Source: Bacteriovorax stolpii
GTDB lineage: Bacteria; Bdellovibrionota; Bacteriovoracia; Bacteriovoracales; Bacteriovoracaceae
NCBI GenBank assembly: GCA_945883845.1
Contig: CAMCYI010000001.1
Location: 186,001-250,000 of the forward strand
Reading direction: 5' to 3'
Length of the DNA: 64,000 bases
The notes below the pieces were generated by a model. The model was given only the letters and a program-made list of their open reading frames with translations, made no database searches and had not been told where the DNA came from. A program made the position numbers and the translations under genes. Position 1 is the first letter of the stretch; the number at the start of each line of letters is the position of its first letter. Positions 35,299-43,396 of this stretch are shown piece by piece.

Positions 35299-36046
35299 CG
35301 TCAGGGACATCAGAAAATCGAAAGGTCAAAAGCTTCAGATTCTGACTTGCTATGATTTCCAGACGGCAATTCTTCTGAATGAAACTGATCTTGATATGAT
35401 CCTCGTTGGTGACAGTGTGGGAAATGTGATCCTGGGATACGATACAACTGTCGAAGTTTCCCTGGAAGAAATGATCATCTTCGGGAAAGCTGTCCGTAAA
35501 GGTGCTCCGGAAAAATTCTTGATTCTCGATATGCCATTTGGAAGCTACTCAACGATCTCTCAGGGGATTAAAAGCGGTACAGCTTTGTTTCAGCAGACAA
35601 AAGCTGAAGCTTTGAAACTTGAAGGGGCCTTTCCTTATCAGCTTCAACTGATCGAGAGACTTACCCAAACCGGAATTCCTGTGATGGGACACATCGGCCT
35701 GACACCTCAGTCTGTTCACCAGCAGGGTGGATACTTTACGCATGGTAAGACTGAAGCTTCTGCCACACGTCTCATGGCCGAAGCAAAGGCACTGGAAGCA
35801 GCGGGAGTTTTTTCTTTGGTACTTGAATGCGTGGAAGAAAATCTGGCCACTGAAATTTCAAAAACAATTTCAATACCTACGATCGGCATTGGTTCCGGTA
35901 AAAATACGGACGGTCAGGTACTTGTGATCAATGACCTATTGAAGATGGGACCGAAGACTCCTCCGAAGTTCTGCCCGCCAATCGCAGATCTCTATGCTGT
36001 CCGCAAAGATCTCATTGCTCAGTACCTGAAGGATCAGAGGAAATAA
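35285..36046 (+). CDS. panB: 3-methyl-2-oxobutanoate hydroxymethyltransferase
   Basis: This 253-residue enzyme makes ketopantoate from ketoisovalerate and methylenetetrahydrofolate. Typical features are LTCYDFQTAILLNE, GDSVGNVILGYDTTVEVSLEEM, the DMPFGSY motif and GHIGLTPQSVHQQGG. The ATG at 35285 lies inside the end of the IlvC-like gene (14-base overlap); the frame upstream of it is only that gene's shadow. The product feeds the reductase encoded just before it. Confidence 0.95.
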   Translation: MKKLNVRDIRKSKGQKLQILTCYDFQTAILLNETDLDMILVGDSVGNVILGYDTTVEVSLEEMIIFGKAVRKGAPEKFLILDMPFGSYSTISQGIKSGTALFQQTKAEALKLEGAFPYQLQLIERLTQTGIPVMGHIGLTPQSVHQQGGYFTHGKTEASATRLMAEAKALEAAGVFSLVLECVEENLATEISKTISIPTIGIGSGKNTDGQVLVINDLLKMGPKTPPKFCPPIADLYAVRKDLIAQYLKDQRK

Positions 36047-36050
36047 GATC

Positions 36051-36794
36051 ATGCAGGGTTTGATAACCATCGATTTTGGAAATACTCATCCCCACGCCGG
36101 GCTCTTTCATAAATTACCTTCAGGATGGCAGCTCATGAAGGTGGTTCCGTTTCAGGAGCTGTCTCTTTATTTGAGTCAGTTTGAAATGACTGCTCACAAT
36201 TCACAAATGATCCTGAGTGAAGTCAAACCAAGAGAGGAAGACCTGCAGCCTTTCGTTGATCAGGGATATCTCATCACCAGAGTAAAGAATTACTGGAAAG
36301 GTGAGCGGTTCGCGGGAATGCCTGTTAATTATACGAAAACTCTTGGTGAAGACAGATTAATTGAAGCTTTTTATGTCTTTAAGAAATTGAAATCTGCTTC
36401 ACTGATTATTGATGCAGGAACTTACGTCACCATGGATGTCGTCACCCCTCAAGGTTTTGTTGGTGGCTACATCATTCCAGGTCTTGAGACGTATTTTAAT
36501 ATGTTCCAGAAAGGTGAACAGCTCAAAGACGTCAAACTCGAACACGATTTCTCCCTTACTCTTCCTCACAAGACCTCAGATGCCATGACCGAAAGTTATA
36601 CGGCGTTCGCAGCACTCGCTGACAAAATGGTGAATGAGCATCAGCTTGATCATGTATTGGTGACCGGTGGCAAAGCAGATGTCTGGAAAACGTTTTTACA
36701 AATTAACCGTCCTGGAGTTAATGTGGTGACAGAACTTCATCTGATTCATCAAGCACTCCACTATTGGTTTACTACTCAAATCGAGCCTCAATGA
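36051..36794 (+). CDS. coaX: type III pantothenate kinase
   Basis: This 247-residue protein has the ASKHA-type motifs of CoaX: IDFGNT near the N-terminus, LGEDRLIEA, and IDAGTYVTMDVV followed by GGYIIPGL. It phosphorylates pantothenate, the first step from vitamin B5 to CoA. It starts 4 bases after panB behind an AGAGGAAA site and shares ATGA with coaBC. Confidence 0.9.
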   Translation: MQGLITIDFGNTHPHAGLFHKLPSGWQLMKVVPFQELSLYLSQFEMTAHNSQMILSEVKPREEDLQPFVDQGYLITRVKNYWKGERFAGMPVNYTKTLGEDRLIEAFYVFKKLKSASLIIDAGTYVTMDVVTPQGFVGGYIIPGLETYFNMFQKGEQLKDVKLEHDFSLTLPHKTSDAMTESYTAFAALADKMVNEHQLDHVLVTGGKADVWKTFLQINRPGVNVVTELHLIHQALHYWFTTQIEPQ

Positions 36795-38023
36795 AATACC
36801 TGCTTGCCGTCAGCGGTTCTATTGCGAGTTTTAAGAGCTATGATGTGGCCCGACAACTCGTGAAAAATGGACATGAGGTTAAAGTTGTTCTCACTCAGGG
36901 TGCTCTTGAATTCATTAAACCTGAGACGTTTCGTTATCTCGGTGTTCAGGACGTCTTTCTTCCGACAGATGATTTTGTTCCTGCCAATCTGGATCAGAAA
37001 GAAAATGTTCTTCATGTAGAACTCGCTAAATGGGCGCAGAAACTTATAATTGCGCCGGCAAGTGCCAACACGATGGCGAGACTCTCGCTGGGCCTTAATA
37101 ATGATCTCCTCGGTAGTCTCTACCTGGCCTATGGAAAAAAGCCTGTACTCTTTTTCCCTGCGATGAATACGGAGATGTGGAACCATCCCCGCACCCAGGA
37201 ACATCTCACAGCTTTAAAACACTTAAGCCATGTTGCTGTCGTTAATCCTGTATCTGGATTACTCGCATGCGGCGATATTGGTCAGGGGAAATTTCCTGAT
37301 GTCTCAGCAGTTGTTGATCTGATTGAAACTCTGGATCCGCTTAAAAAAAGTGGAAAGAAAATTGTTGTCACGGCAGGGGCCACAGTTTCTCCGCTAGATC
37401 CTGTCCGTTACCTGACAAATCCTTCGAGTGGTAAGATGGGTGTCGCCATCGCCAAGGCGTTTCTGGAAGCAGGTCATGAGGTCACAGTCCTTGCCGGATA
37501 CCAGTGTACGCCTCAAGTGGAAAACCTCCTTGGTCACCCGGCATTTCAACTCGTCAAAACTCCTACGACAAAGCAAATGAGAGATGCGGCCATGGTTCAT
37601 TTCCCGAAAGCTGATCTCTACATTTCAACTGGTGCCATTGCGGATGTTGAATTTGACATCGCCACAGAAAAAATAAAAAAAGAATCTATGGGTTCATCAC
37701 TTCCCTTCCGTCAGGGTCCGGATATCCTGAAAGATATTCTTGGGCTCAAAAAAGCTCATCAAAAAGTCATCAGCTTTGCTGCGGAGACGCAGACGACCGA
37801 AGAAGTCTTCAGAGAGAAAATGAAACGCAAGCCGGTGGATCTGATGATTGGGAATAGAGTATCCAGTGGAATTCTCGGTGAAGAAACACTCACCGGCTTC
37901 CAGGTCGACGAAGGCCAGTACTACTTTGTCGAATCAACCAGAACGACAGGACCCATTCCCTTGAAAAAAATCGGCCTGGGTCATAAGCTCAGTCAGTGGT
38001 TTGATGGGAAAACGACATGGTAA
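36791..38023 (+). CDS. coaBC: phosphopantothenoylcysteine synthase/decarboxylase
   Basis: This 410-residue bifunctional protein has an N-terminal flavoprotein decarboxylase (LLAVSGSIASFKSYDVARQL, APASANTMARLSLG, FPAMNTEMW, and the active Cys in LACGDIGQGKFPD) and a C-terminal ligase (TNPSSGKMGVAIAKAFLEAG, then NRVSSGILG). It condenses phosphopantothenate with cysteine and decarboxylates the product. I use the ATG at 36791, which overlaps the coaX stop as ATGA; the longer frame from 36764 has no support. Confidence 0.94.
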   Translation: MKYLLAVSGSIASFKSYDVARQLVKNGHEVKVVLTQGALEFIKPETFRYLGVQDVFLPTDDFVPANLDQKENVLHVELAKWAQKLIIAPASANTMARLSLGLNNDLLGSLYLAYGKKPVLFFPAMNTEMWNHPRTQEHLTALKHLSHVAVVNPVSGLLACGDIGQGKFPDVSAVVDLIETLDPLKKSGKKIVVTAGATVSPLDPVRYLTNPSSGKMGVAIAKAFLEAGHEVTVLAGYQCTPQVENLLGHPAFQLVKTPTTKQMRDAAMVHFPKADLYISTGAIADVEFDIATEKIKKESMGSSLPFRQGPDILKDILGLKKAHQKVISFAAETQTTEEVFREKMKRKPVDLMIGNRVSSGILGEETLTGFQVDEGQYYFVESTRTTGPIPLKKIGLGHKLSQWFDGKTTW

Positions 38024-38871
38024 AAGTACTAAAGAGCCTTTCTGAATTTGAACAGGTACGTGCAGCTGAAAAAGCATCCATCGGGTTTGTTCCGACTATG
38101 GGAAATCTCCACGCAGGACATATTTCACTACTTGCAAAAGGTCTCCAGGAATTCGATACCGTTTATTTTTCGATCTTTGTGAATCCAAAGCAGTTCGGTC
38201 CCAATGAGGACTTTACTCAATATCCACGCACTCTTGAAGATGACATCAAAAAAATTGAAACATGTGCCTCACTTTATCCGGGCAAAAACGTCATCGTATT
38301 TGCTCCTCAAGATCCGTCAGAGGTTTTTTCCGTTCATAAAGAAAGAAATATTTCAATTGAAGGAATCAAAGACATTCTTGAAGGTGAAATTCGTCCGGGC
38401 CATTTTGATGGGGTCGCAACGGTGGTTTACCGTCTCTTCGAACTCGTTCGCCCGCAGAAGGCTTACTTTGGACTTAAAGATTACCAGCAATACCTCGTCA
38501 TCAAGAGAATGGTGAAAGACCTTAATCTCCCGGTTAAAATCGAGGGAATGCCCATCATCAGAGAAGAATCCGGTCTCGCACTTTCAAGCCGCAATCAGTA
38601 CCTGAGCCCGGAAGAAAAGCTGGAAGGTCTTACTCTGAGTCAATCACTGAGTGAACTGGCAGGAATGATTCAAGGGCAGCAATCAAAATTGAATCTCGCA
38701 AAGTCGGCCGTCCAGAAAATGCTACAAAATAAGAAGTGGAATTATCTCGAGATCAGAGATGCCGAGAGTCTTTCCACTGATACGACTCACTCGAAAATGA
38801 TAGTCATCCTTGGTGTCTATCAACTCCGGACCACAAGGCTTCTGGATAACTTAGAGGTATCATTGTCATGA
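38017..38871 (+). CDS. panC: pantothenate synthetase
   Basis: This 284-residue enzyme joins pantoate and beta-alanine using ATP. It carries PTMGNLHAGHISL with the HIGH-type nucleotide motif, the FVNPKQFGPNED pantoate site, YFGLKDYQQ and LALSSRNQYLSPEE. It overlaps coaBC by 7 bases and shares ATGA with hflX. No panD (aspartate decarboxylase) is in the window, so beta-alanine must come from elsewhere. Confidence 0.95.
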   Translation: MVKVLKSLSEFEQVRAAEKASIGFVPTMGNLHAGHISLLAKGLQEFDTVYFSIFVNPKQFGPNEDFTQYPRTLEDDIKKIETCASLYPGKNVIVFAPQDPSEVFSVHKERNISIEGIKDILEGEIRPGHFDGVATVVYRLFELVRPQKAYFGLKDYQQYLVIKRMVKDLNLPVKIEGMPIIREESGLALSSRNQYLSPEEKLEGLTLSQSLSELAGMIQGQQSKLNLAKSAVQKMLQNKKWNYLEIRDAESLSTDTTHSKMIVILGVYQLRTTRLLDNLEVSLS

Positions 38872-40202
38872 ATCAGGATGATTACAAACTTCCCCTAGGC
38901 CAGAAGGCCAGTCTCGTTTCCATTGTGTGTGATAAATTTGAAAGTCACTCCACCCTTCTTGAAACGAATAACTCCCTTCGCGAATTAAGAGAGCTTCTCA
39001 AGACTCTCGGTCTCATTCCGGGTGAAGAATACATTCAGAACAGAAAGCAGATTGATCCTGCTACGATGCTCGGTGAAGGAAAGCTACAGGAAATTGCAGA
39101 TGCAGCCAGAGAAGAAGGGTCCCAGGTATTGGTCTTTGATTTTGAACTGACAGCTTCTCAGACCAGGAACATCAAGGAGATCACAAAGCTTGAAATCGTC
39201 GACCGCAATACGGTCATTCTCGAGATCTTCGCTCACCATGCGCGTACCAAAGAAGCTAAGATCCAGATCGAAATTTCCCGTTTAAAATATCTTCTCCCCC
39301 GCCTTACAGCGATGTGGAGTCACTTTTCCAAACAGCGTGCCAGTGGTGCTGCTCTCGGTGGTGAGGGTGAGCAGCAGCTCGAGCTCGATCGACGTATGGT
39401 ACGCGAGAGAATTGAGTTTCATAAGAAGCAACTCGAGGAAGTTCAGCGCTCTCGTATCGAGCAGCGGAAAAAACGTCAGAATCAAGCTGTCACAGCTGCT
39501 CTCGTGGGATACACAAACGCGGGTAAGTCATCTCTTATGAACAGGCTTTGTCGTGTTAACGTTCTTGAAGAAAATAAACTTTTCGCCACACTGGATTCTA
39601 CATTCCGGACTCTCAATCCTGATTCAAAACCACCGATGATCATGATTGATACGGTGGGATTTATTTCAAATTTGCCCAATACGTTAATCGAAGGTTTTAA
39701 GACGACGCTTGAATCGGCCCTTGAAGCCGATCTCCTGGTCATCGTTTGCGATATCTCAGACCCGAATTATCAAAAGCATCTCCGCGTAACAGAAGACATT
39801 CTGAAAGAGCTCAACGTTCAGGAGAAGCACAGGATTATTGTCTTCAATAAAAAAGATCTTCTCAACGATCCCGTCAGAGCGCGCATTATCATGCGAAACT
39901 ATCCGGATTCTTTCCTTGTATCTTCATATAATGAAGAAGACATGAAGAATCTGCGTCAACACATCATTGAATATTTTCTGTCGAAACAGGACCATTACGA
40001 TTTGTTTATTCCGTACGAGGCAGGCGAAGCTCATTCGAGAATCAGGGCCAATGCGAACATCTTGAATACTGTTTCCCACGAGCAGGGAATTTTCTATCGC
40101 ATTAGAGTTCCGGATTTTATTTTCAAGCAACTCGGATTAAACCAGTACATTCTTGCTCCACAGGATGCAGAGAAGTGGGAACAATATCCGCAGATCCCTT
40201 GA
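38868..40202 (+). CDS. hflX: ribosome-associated GTPase HflX
   Basis: This 444-residue protein has the N-terminal HflX domain (GEGKLQEIADAAREEG), a Lys/Arg/Gln-rich linker (about 165–205), and a GTPase domain with G1 GYTNAGKSSL, G3 DTVGFISNLP and G4 NKKD. HflX splits stalled ribosomes. The GAALGGEGEQQLELDRR segment is typical. It is the last gene of the pantothenate operon by overlap, though its role is unrelated. Confidence 0.95.
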   Translation: MNQDDYKLPLGQKASLVSIVCDKFESHSTLLETNNSLRELRELLKTLGLIPGEEYIQNRKQIDPATMLGEGKLQEIADAAREEGSQVLVFDFELTASQTRNIKEITKLEIVDRNTVILEIFAHHARTKEAKIQIEISRLKYLLPRLTAMWSHFSKQRASGAALGGEGEQQLELDRRMVRERIEFHKKQLEEVQRSRIEQRKKRQNQAVTAALVGYTNAGKSSLMNRLCRVNVLEENKLFATLDSTFRTLNPDSKPPMIMIDTVGFISNLPNTLIEGFKTTLESALEADLLVIVCDISDPNYQKHLRVTEDILKELNVQEKHRIIVFNKKDLLNDPVRARIIMRNYPDSFLVSSYNEEDMKNLRQHIIEYFLSKQDHYDLFIPYEAGEAHSRIRANANILNTVSHEQGIFYRIRVPDFIFKQLGLNQYILAPQDAEKWEQYPQIP

Positions 40203-40249
40203 AGTTTTATTTGTGAAAGTGCAGAAAAAGTCTTAACTTCTTCACCTCA

Positions 40250-40627
40250 ATGAAAAAAAGCAGAGTGATAAAACGTAAGCCTAATCTTAAGGCACGTTGG
40301 GTTCAAAGACCGGAAAGTTTCAGAGCAAAAAATCTGAACCTTGCCCATCCGGTTGTTAAAGCATCTTATATCTGGGACATACTCTCTGATCAACTGTGTG
40401 ATGTTCTGGGTTCTACCATTCACCATCAGTGCTTTAAGAATGTGAAGCCCCTGGTGATTTCTCACAACGTTCTCATCCTTGAAGTATCAAACCACTTCTC
40501 TGCACAATGGATTCATACTCATCACCAGGAACTCATTGATCTGTTGCTTTCAGCAATCGACAATCGAATGAGTACGTTTTTCATTTCTCAATCTGAAAGA
40601 CTTCACGCTACAGAATTTCAAATCTAA
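40250..40627 (+). CDS. stand-alone DnaA domain I-like protein
   Basis: This 125-residue protein has a basic N-terminus (about 1–30) and then a segment (about 38–112) that follows DnaA N-terminal domain I: IWDILSDQLCDVLG, a strand pair VKPLVISHNVLILEVSNHFSAQWI, and a helix HHQELIDLLLSAI. The pattern of Trp, the VSNHF (apNrF in DnaA) and the following WI is characteristic. There is no AAA+ or DNA-binding domain, so it is not DnaA itself. It may bind DnaA or DnaA partners and tune replication initiation. No Shine-Dalgarno sequence is seen; TTGTGA/TTAACT (40211–40238) may be its promoter. Confidence 0.65.
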   Translation: MKKSRVIKRKPNLKARWVQRPESFRAKNLNLAHPVVKASYIWDILSDQLCDVLGSTIHHQCFKNVKPLVISHNVLILEVSNHFSAQWIHTHHQELIDLLLSAIDNRMSTFFISQSERLHATEFQI

Positions 40628-40634
40628 AAAAGAA

Positions 40635-40730
40635 TTAACGGAAAGCACCGCTTCGAAAATAAAGGGTGAGTGAAAAGATAAGCAGCGTCAGGAATATGCC
40701 TGTTGTGATGATAAATATATCGCGTTTCAT
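40635..40730 (-). CDS. 31-residue single-span membrane protein
   Basis: The frame from the ATG at 40728–40730 to a TAA at 40635–40637 encodes 31 residues: a short basic-acidic start (MKRD), a hydrophobic stretch of about 20 residues (IFIITTGIFLTLLIFSLTLYF) and a basic end. This is the layout of a small inner-membrane protein with its N-terminus inside. A near-consensus promoter (TTCACA, 17 bases, TATAAT) ends 7 bases before the ATG. It lies 23 bases after the receiver-like gene on the same strand. The function is unknown. Confidence 0.6.
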   Translation of the reverse strand: MKRDIFIITTGIFLTLLIFSLTLYFRSGAFR

Positions 40731-40737
40731 TCTTCTT

Positions 40738-40766
40738 ATTATAAAGACAAAATTCATTGCTGTGAA
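40738..40766 (-). promoter_or_regulatory. promoter of the 31-residue membrane protein gene
   Basis: Read on the minus strand, TTCACA (40766–40761) and TATAAT (40743–40738) are 17 bases apart, five of six and six of six matches to the housekeeping consensus. The -35 box lies in the last codons of the receiver-like gene. The start of transcription would fall on or next to the ATG at 40730. Confidence 0.6.
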
Positions 40767-41116
40767 GATTTACCGTTAATCAGGGAAAGAACCGCGTCCG
40801 GAACCTTAAAGGGGTCCAGAGGCTTTCTCAGAACTCCCAAAGGGGCAACAAAATCAAGTTCTGGAATTTCGTTGATAAAAATGAAGGGAGTACTTTGCAT
40901 CCGGGGCGAGTTCTCAAATTCGGAGCGAAATTCTGCCAAAGTATCCTGAACAGTGGAGGCATCAATGACGATGGCCAGTGGAAGAAGATCGTCGACCAGA
41001 TAGGCAAAATTCCGTGCCTCTTTCAGAGAATAGAAAGGAATATTCTTCTTTTTGAAAGTTTTCTCAATAAAATCAGACGAAAATTTATTCTTATCAATCC
41101 AAAATATAGGGGCCAT
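40754..41116 (-). CDS. receiver-like protein (CheY fold, divergent)
   Basis: The start at 41116 (AGGA site) gives 120 residues; the frame continues to 41212 but lacks a site there. The alpha/beta alternation fits a receiver domain: an acidic turn at IFWIDKNKF, a possible phospho-acceptor Asp in LAIVIDAST, and Lys-Pro in GVLRKPLDPF near the end. The usual second acidic residue of the pocket is missing. It could be a single-domain or inactive receiver. No kinase gene is nearby. Confidence 0.6.
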   Translation of the reverse strand: MAPIFWIDKNKFSSDFIEKTFKKKNIPFYSLKEARNFAYLVDDLLPLAIVIDASTVQDTLAEFRSEFENSPRMQSTPFIFINEIPELDFVAPLGVLRKPLDPFKVPDAVLSLINGKSSQQ

Positions 41117-41161
41117 GGGCGATCCTTTGACAACGGGGCCACTGATACCTAACATGGGCAA

Positions 41162-41452
41162 ATGAGAAAAGAAATGCAGAAAATCCAGGTGAAAGACAGA
41201 CTGACTGAGCAAACGCTTTTTGAGTGCGATCTGGATCAGTCTGAGTCAGCTTACGCACGGGCCGCTGAATATGAAGAAATGGGTTTAGATGTTCAGGTCG
41301 TAAATCCAACTCTCTCTCAAACTCTCACTGCTTCTCTGGGTTTGAACCAGGAAGAAGTCCGCACTTATGAGGAAAGTCTTGCTCAGGAAATGGAAGAACA
41401 TGATGATGGATCGTGCTGCTTCGAAGATACCGACAAAGACAAGCTTCATTAG
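41162..41452 (+). CDS. small acidic protein, unknown
   Basis: This 96-residue soluble protein is acidic, with a C-terminal HDDGSCCFED motif holding two adjacent cysteines. A second in-frame ATG at 41174 may be the real start. It diverges from the receiver-like gene with about 45 bases between them. It overlaps the btuB-like gene by 4 bases at the stops. I do not recognise a family, and the confidence that it is expressed is moderate. Confidence 0.5.
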   Translation: MRKEMQKIQVKDRLTEQTLFECDLDQSESAYARAAEYEEMGLDVQVVNPTLSQTLTASLGLNQEEVRTYEESLAQEMEEHDDGSCCFEDTDKDKLH

Positions 41453-43239
41453 AAAGAAAATTTTCTTCCAAAACCAGCAAATACCGACCTTGGCATCACA
41501 CTGTAGCCGTAGAGCTCTTCATATTCCCTATCAAGTAAGTTAATGACCTGCAGAGAATATGTGTTTAATCCATCCTGAAAGTTTGCACCGAGATCCACTG
41601 TTTCAAATCCATTGAGCTTTGCCGTTCCGGAATCCGGTGTCAGATCCTTTCGGGCGGAAAACCAATTCAGCTTTCCGTAAAGTTCCAGAGGCTCCGTCAC
41701 AAACCATGAAGCCTGAAGGTTTGCTGAATTCCTTGGTCTTCTGAGAATGACTGTTTCAGTATTTCTGAATTCCTGATAGGTATATCCCGGTCTCAGCGCA
41801 AACTGAGCGAAAGTCCAGCGCGCACTTGCATCGAGACCTCTCACTTCATAATCGCCCTGGTTACGAAAACCTCCTGACGTAAAAGTGATGAGGTTTGATA
41901 ATTTATTCTGAAAAAAAGTGATTTCAGTTCTTAGGTTAGCACGATCATACTTCCAGCCCGTTTCCCATGATCGATTTCTCTCCGGAACAAGACTTGAATC
42001 TCCGAACACGGGTGCATGTAATTGATAAAGAGAGGGTGCCTTGAATCCCTGAGAATACTGCAGAAAAATTTTCTGCTTATTTTGCTCCATACTCACACCT
42101 GCGGAACCAGTCTGGAACTGACCATAACGTGAATGTTCTTCGAGGCGACCGCCCGCCTGTAATGATAATATTCCGGCCCTCATGAGAGACTGAAGAAACA
42201 GGGAATGGAGGTCAAAGGCCCTGTCGAGAGCAGCACTCTTCACACTTTCATGCTCAGAAGAAAGTCCTCCGGTTAGTTCATACTTTGAAGATTTATTTTC
42301 AAGCAGCAGCTCATTCTGAATCAGGTCACCGGTGAAAGTCTGGTCCCCGAAGAACCCTAAAGACCTTGTGAATCGCTGATTTCTGTTGAGTCCATTTCGA
42401 AGAGAGAGAGAAGTGCCTTTTGAAAACGAATGTGAGGTTTTTTGTTGCAAGAGATACTGATGATTCCTGCTTTCGTTGTGAGAATTATCATCTGTCATGC
42501 CATCTAGTTCGTTGCGTCCATTGATGAAGCTAAGGAGTAAGTCGGTCTGATTTTTCCCAAAGCGATGAATCGAGGAAGACGTGGCCTGAAGAGAGTCAGA
42601 TCCATCGCGCTCTTTAGCATTGAATCTTTTTTTGTTCAGGCGTGAGAAACCGTCTGAATGTGCCTGCGTGTAAGTTAACGTTCCCTGATGATCTGATTTT
42701 TTCCAGTCAGAAGACAAAGAACCGCTGGCAGTTCCAAAACTTCCTGCACTCAAGTTCAGTCTTGTTTCAGGGGCCGATTCACCCTTTCGCGTTCGCATAT
42801 CAATGAGTCCACCCATGGCATCCGATCCAAAAAGAACGGCCTGCGGCCCTTTAAAGACAGTCATTGATCTGAGAAATGGTGAAGAAAGAAAGGCAGCATC
42901 GAATTGCCGATCATTGTTTGAAACATCGTTAATTTTCAGTGCGTCAATAGTGAATGAAACATGCCGACTTTCCGTCCCCCGCATGAAGAAAGAAACCCGG
43001 CCAGCAGGCCCACCGTTCTGATTGGCGATGACTCCGGGGATGTTCTCAAGAAGACTCTTCAGAGGAGAAAGTGACTGAGGTCCTGACTCATCTATCCCGA
43101 CAACGACCGAATTACTGAGAGTAAAAGAAGAAGGATCTTTGCTTCCATTGACCTCAATTTCTTCGAGGGAGTCCTGTTGCGCAAGCAGGGTCATAGGTAT
43201 GAACAGACAAATGAAGAGGATAGCTGAAGAAGCTGACAT
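41449..43239 (-). CDS. btuB: TonB-dependent outer-membrane receptor, B12 type
   Basis: This 596-residue protein has a signal peptide, a TonB box-like EEIEVNG, a plug domain (about 35–150, with LLENIPGVIANQNGGPAGRVSFFMRG and VFKGPQAVLFGSDAMGGLID) and a beta-barrel ending in phenylalanine (GFGRKFSF). The length and plug resemble BtuB. The cobalamin riboswitch immediately upstream supports corrinoid uptake. I take the ATG at 43239, seven bases after GGGGAGG, not the ATG at 43263. TonB, ExbB and the inner-membrane B12 transporter are not in the window. Confidence 0.88.
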   Translation of the reverse strand: MSASSAILFICLFIPMTLLAQQDSLEEIEVNGSKDPSSFTLSNSVVVGIDESGPQSLSPLKSLLENIPGVIANQNGGPAGRVSFFMRGTESRHVSFTIDALKINDVSNNDRQFDAAFLSSPFLRSMTVFKGPQAVLFGSDAMGGLIDMRTRKGESAPETRLNLSAGSFGTASGSLSSDWKKSDHQGTLTYTQAHSDGFSRLNKKRFNAKERDGSDSLQATSSSIHRFGKNQTDLLLSFINGRNELDGMTDDNSHNESRNHQYLLQQKTSHSFSKGTSLSLRNGLNRNQRFTRSLGFFGDQTFTGDLIQNELLLENKSSKYELTGGLSSEHESVKSAALDRAFDLHSLFLQSLMRAGILSLQAGGRLEEHSRYGQFQTGSAGVSMEQNKQKIFLQYSQGFKAPSLYQLHAPVFGDSSLVPERNRSWETGWKYDRANLRTEITFFQNKLSNLITFTSGGFRNQGDYEVRGLDASARWTFAQFALRPGYTYQEFRNTETVILRRPRNSANLQASWFVTEPLELYGKLNWFSARKDLTPDSGTAKLNGFETVDLGANFQDGLNTYSLQVINLLDREYEELYGYSVMPRSVFAGFGRKFSF

Positions 43240-43263
43240 TGATTTCCTCCCCGGGAATGTCAT

Positions 43264-43345
43264 GCTCTCAGGGCCGTATCTGACTTTACAGTTGCGGGAC
43301 AGTGCTGGAGACGAACCAGCTTCCGGTTACCAGAGAGAGAATCTT
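43264..43345 (-). ncRNA. cobalamin riboswitch (short form)
   Basis: On the minus strand the leader reads, in order, GGTAACCGGAA (43331–43321), a GGT...CC element, then CTGTCCCGCAACTGTAA and the B12 box AGTCAGATAC (43285–43276). These are the conserved pieces of cobalamin riboswitches. The arm between the CCCGCAACTGT core and the B12 box is almost missing, so it is a compact variant. The expression platform is probably the segment to the GGGGAGG site at about 43250, which implies control of translation of the receptor gene. Confidence 0.8.
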
Positions 43346-43362
43346 ACTAAACCTCATCTATG

Positions 43363-43390
43363 TTGAAATTGTAAGACATTCTTTTATAAT
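43363..43390 (+). promoter_or_regulatory. promoter of the PilZ gene, overlapping the btuB promoter
   Basis: TTGAAA (43363–43368) and TATAAT (43385–43390) are 16 bases apart on the plus strand, and the ATG of the PilZ gene begins 6 bases after TATAAT. On the minus strand a TACAAT at 43373–43368 would serve the riboswitch/receptor transcript, so the -35 box of one promoter overlaps the -10 box of the other. Confidence 0.55.
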
Positions 43391-43396
43391 AAGATC

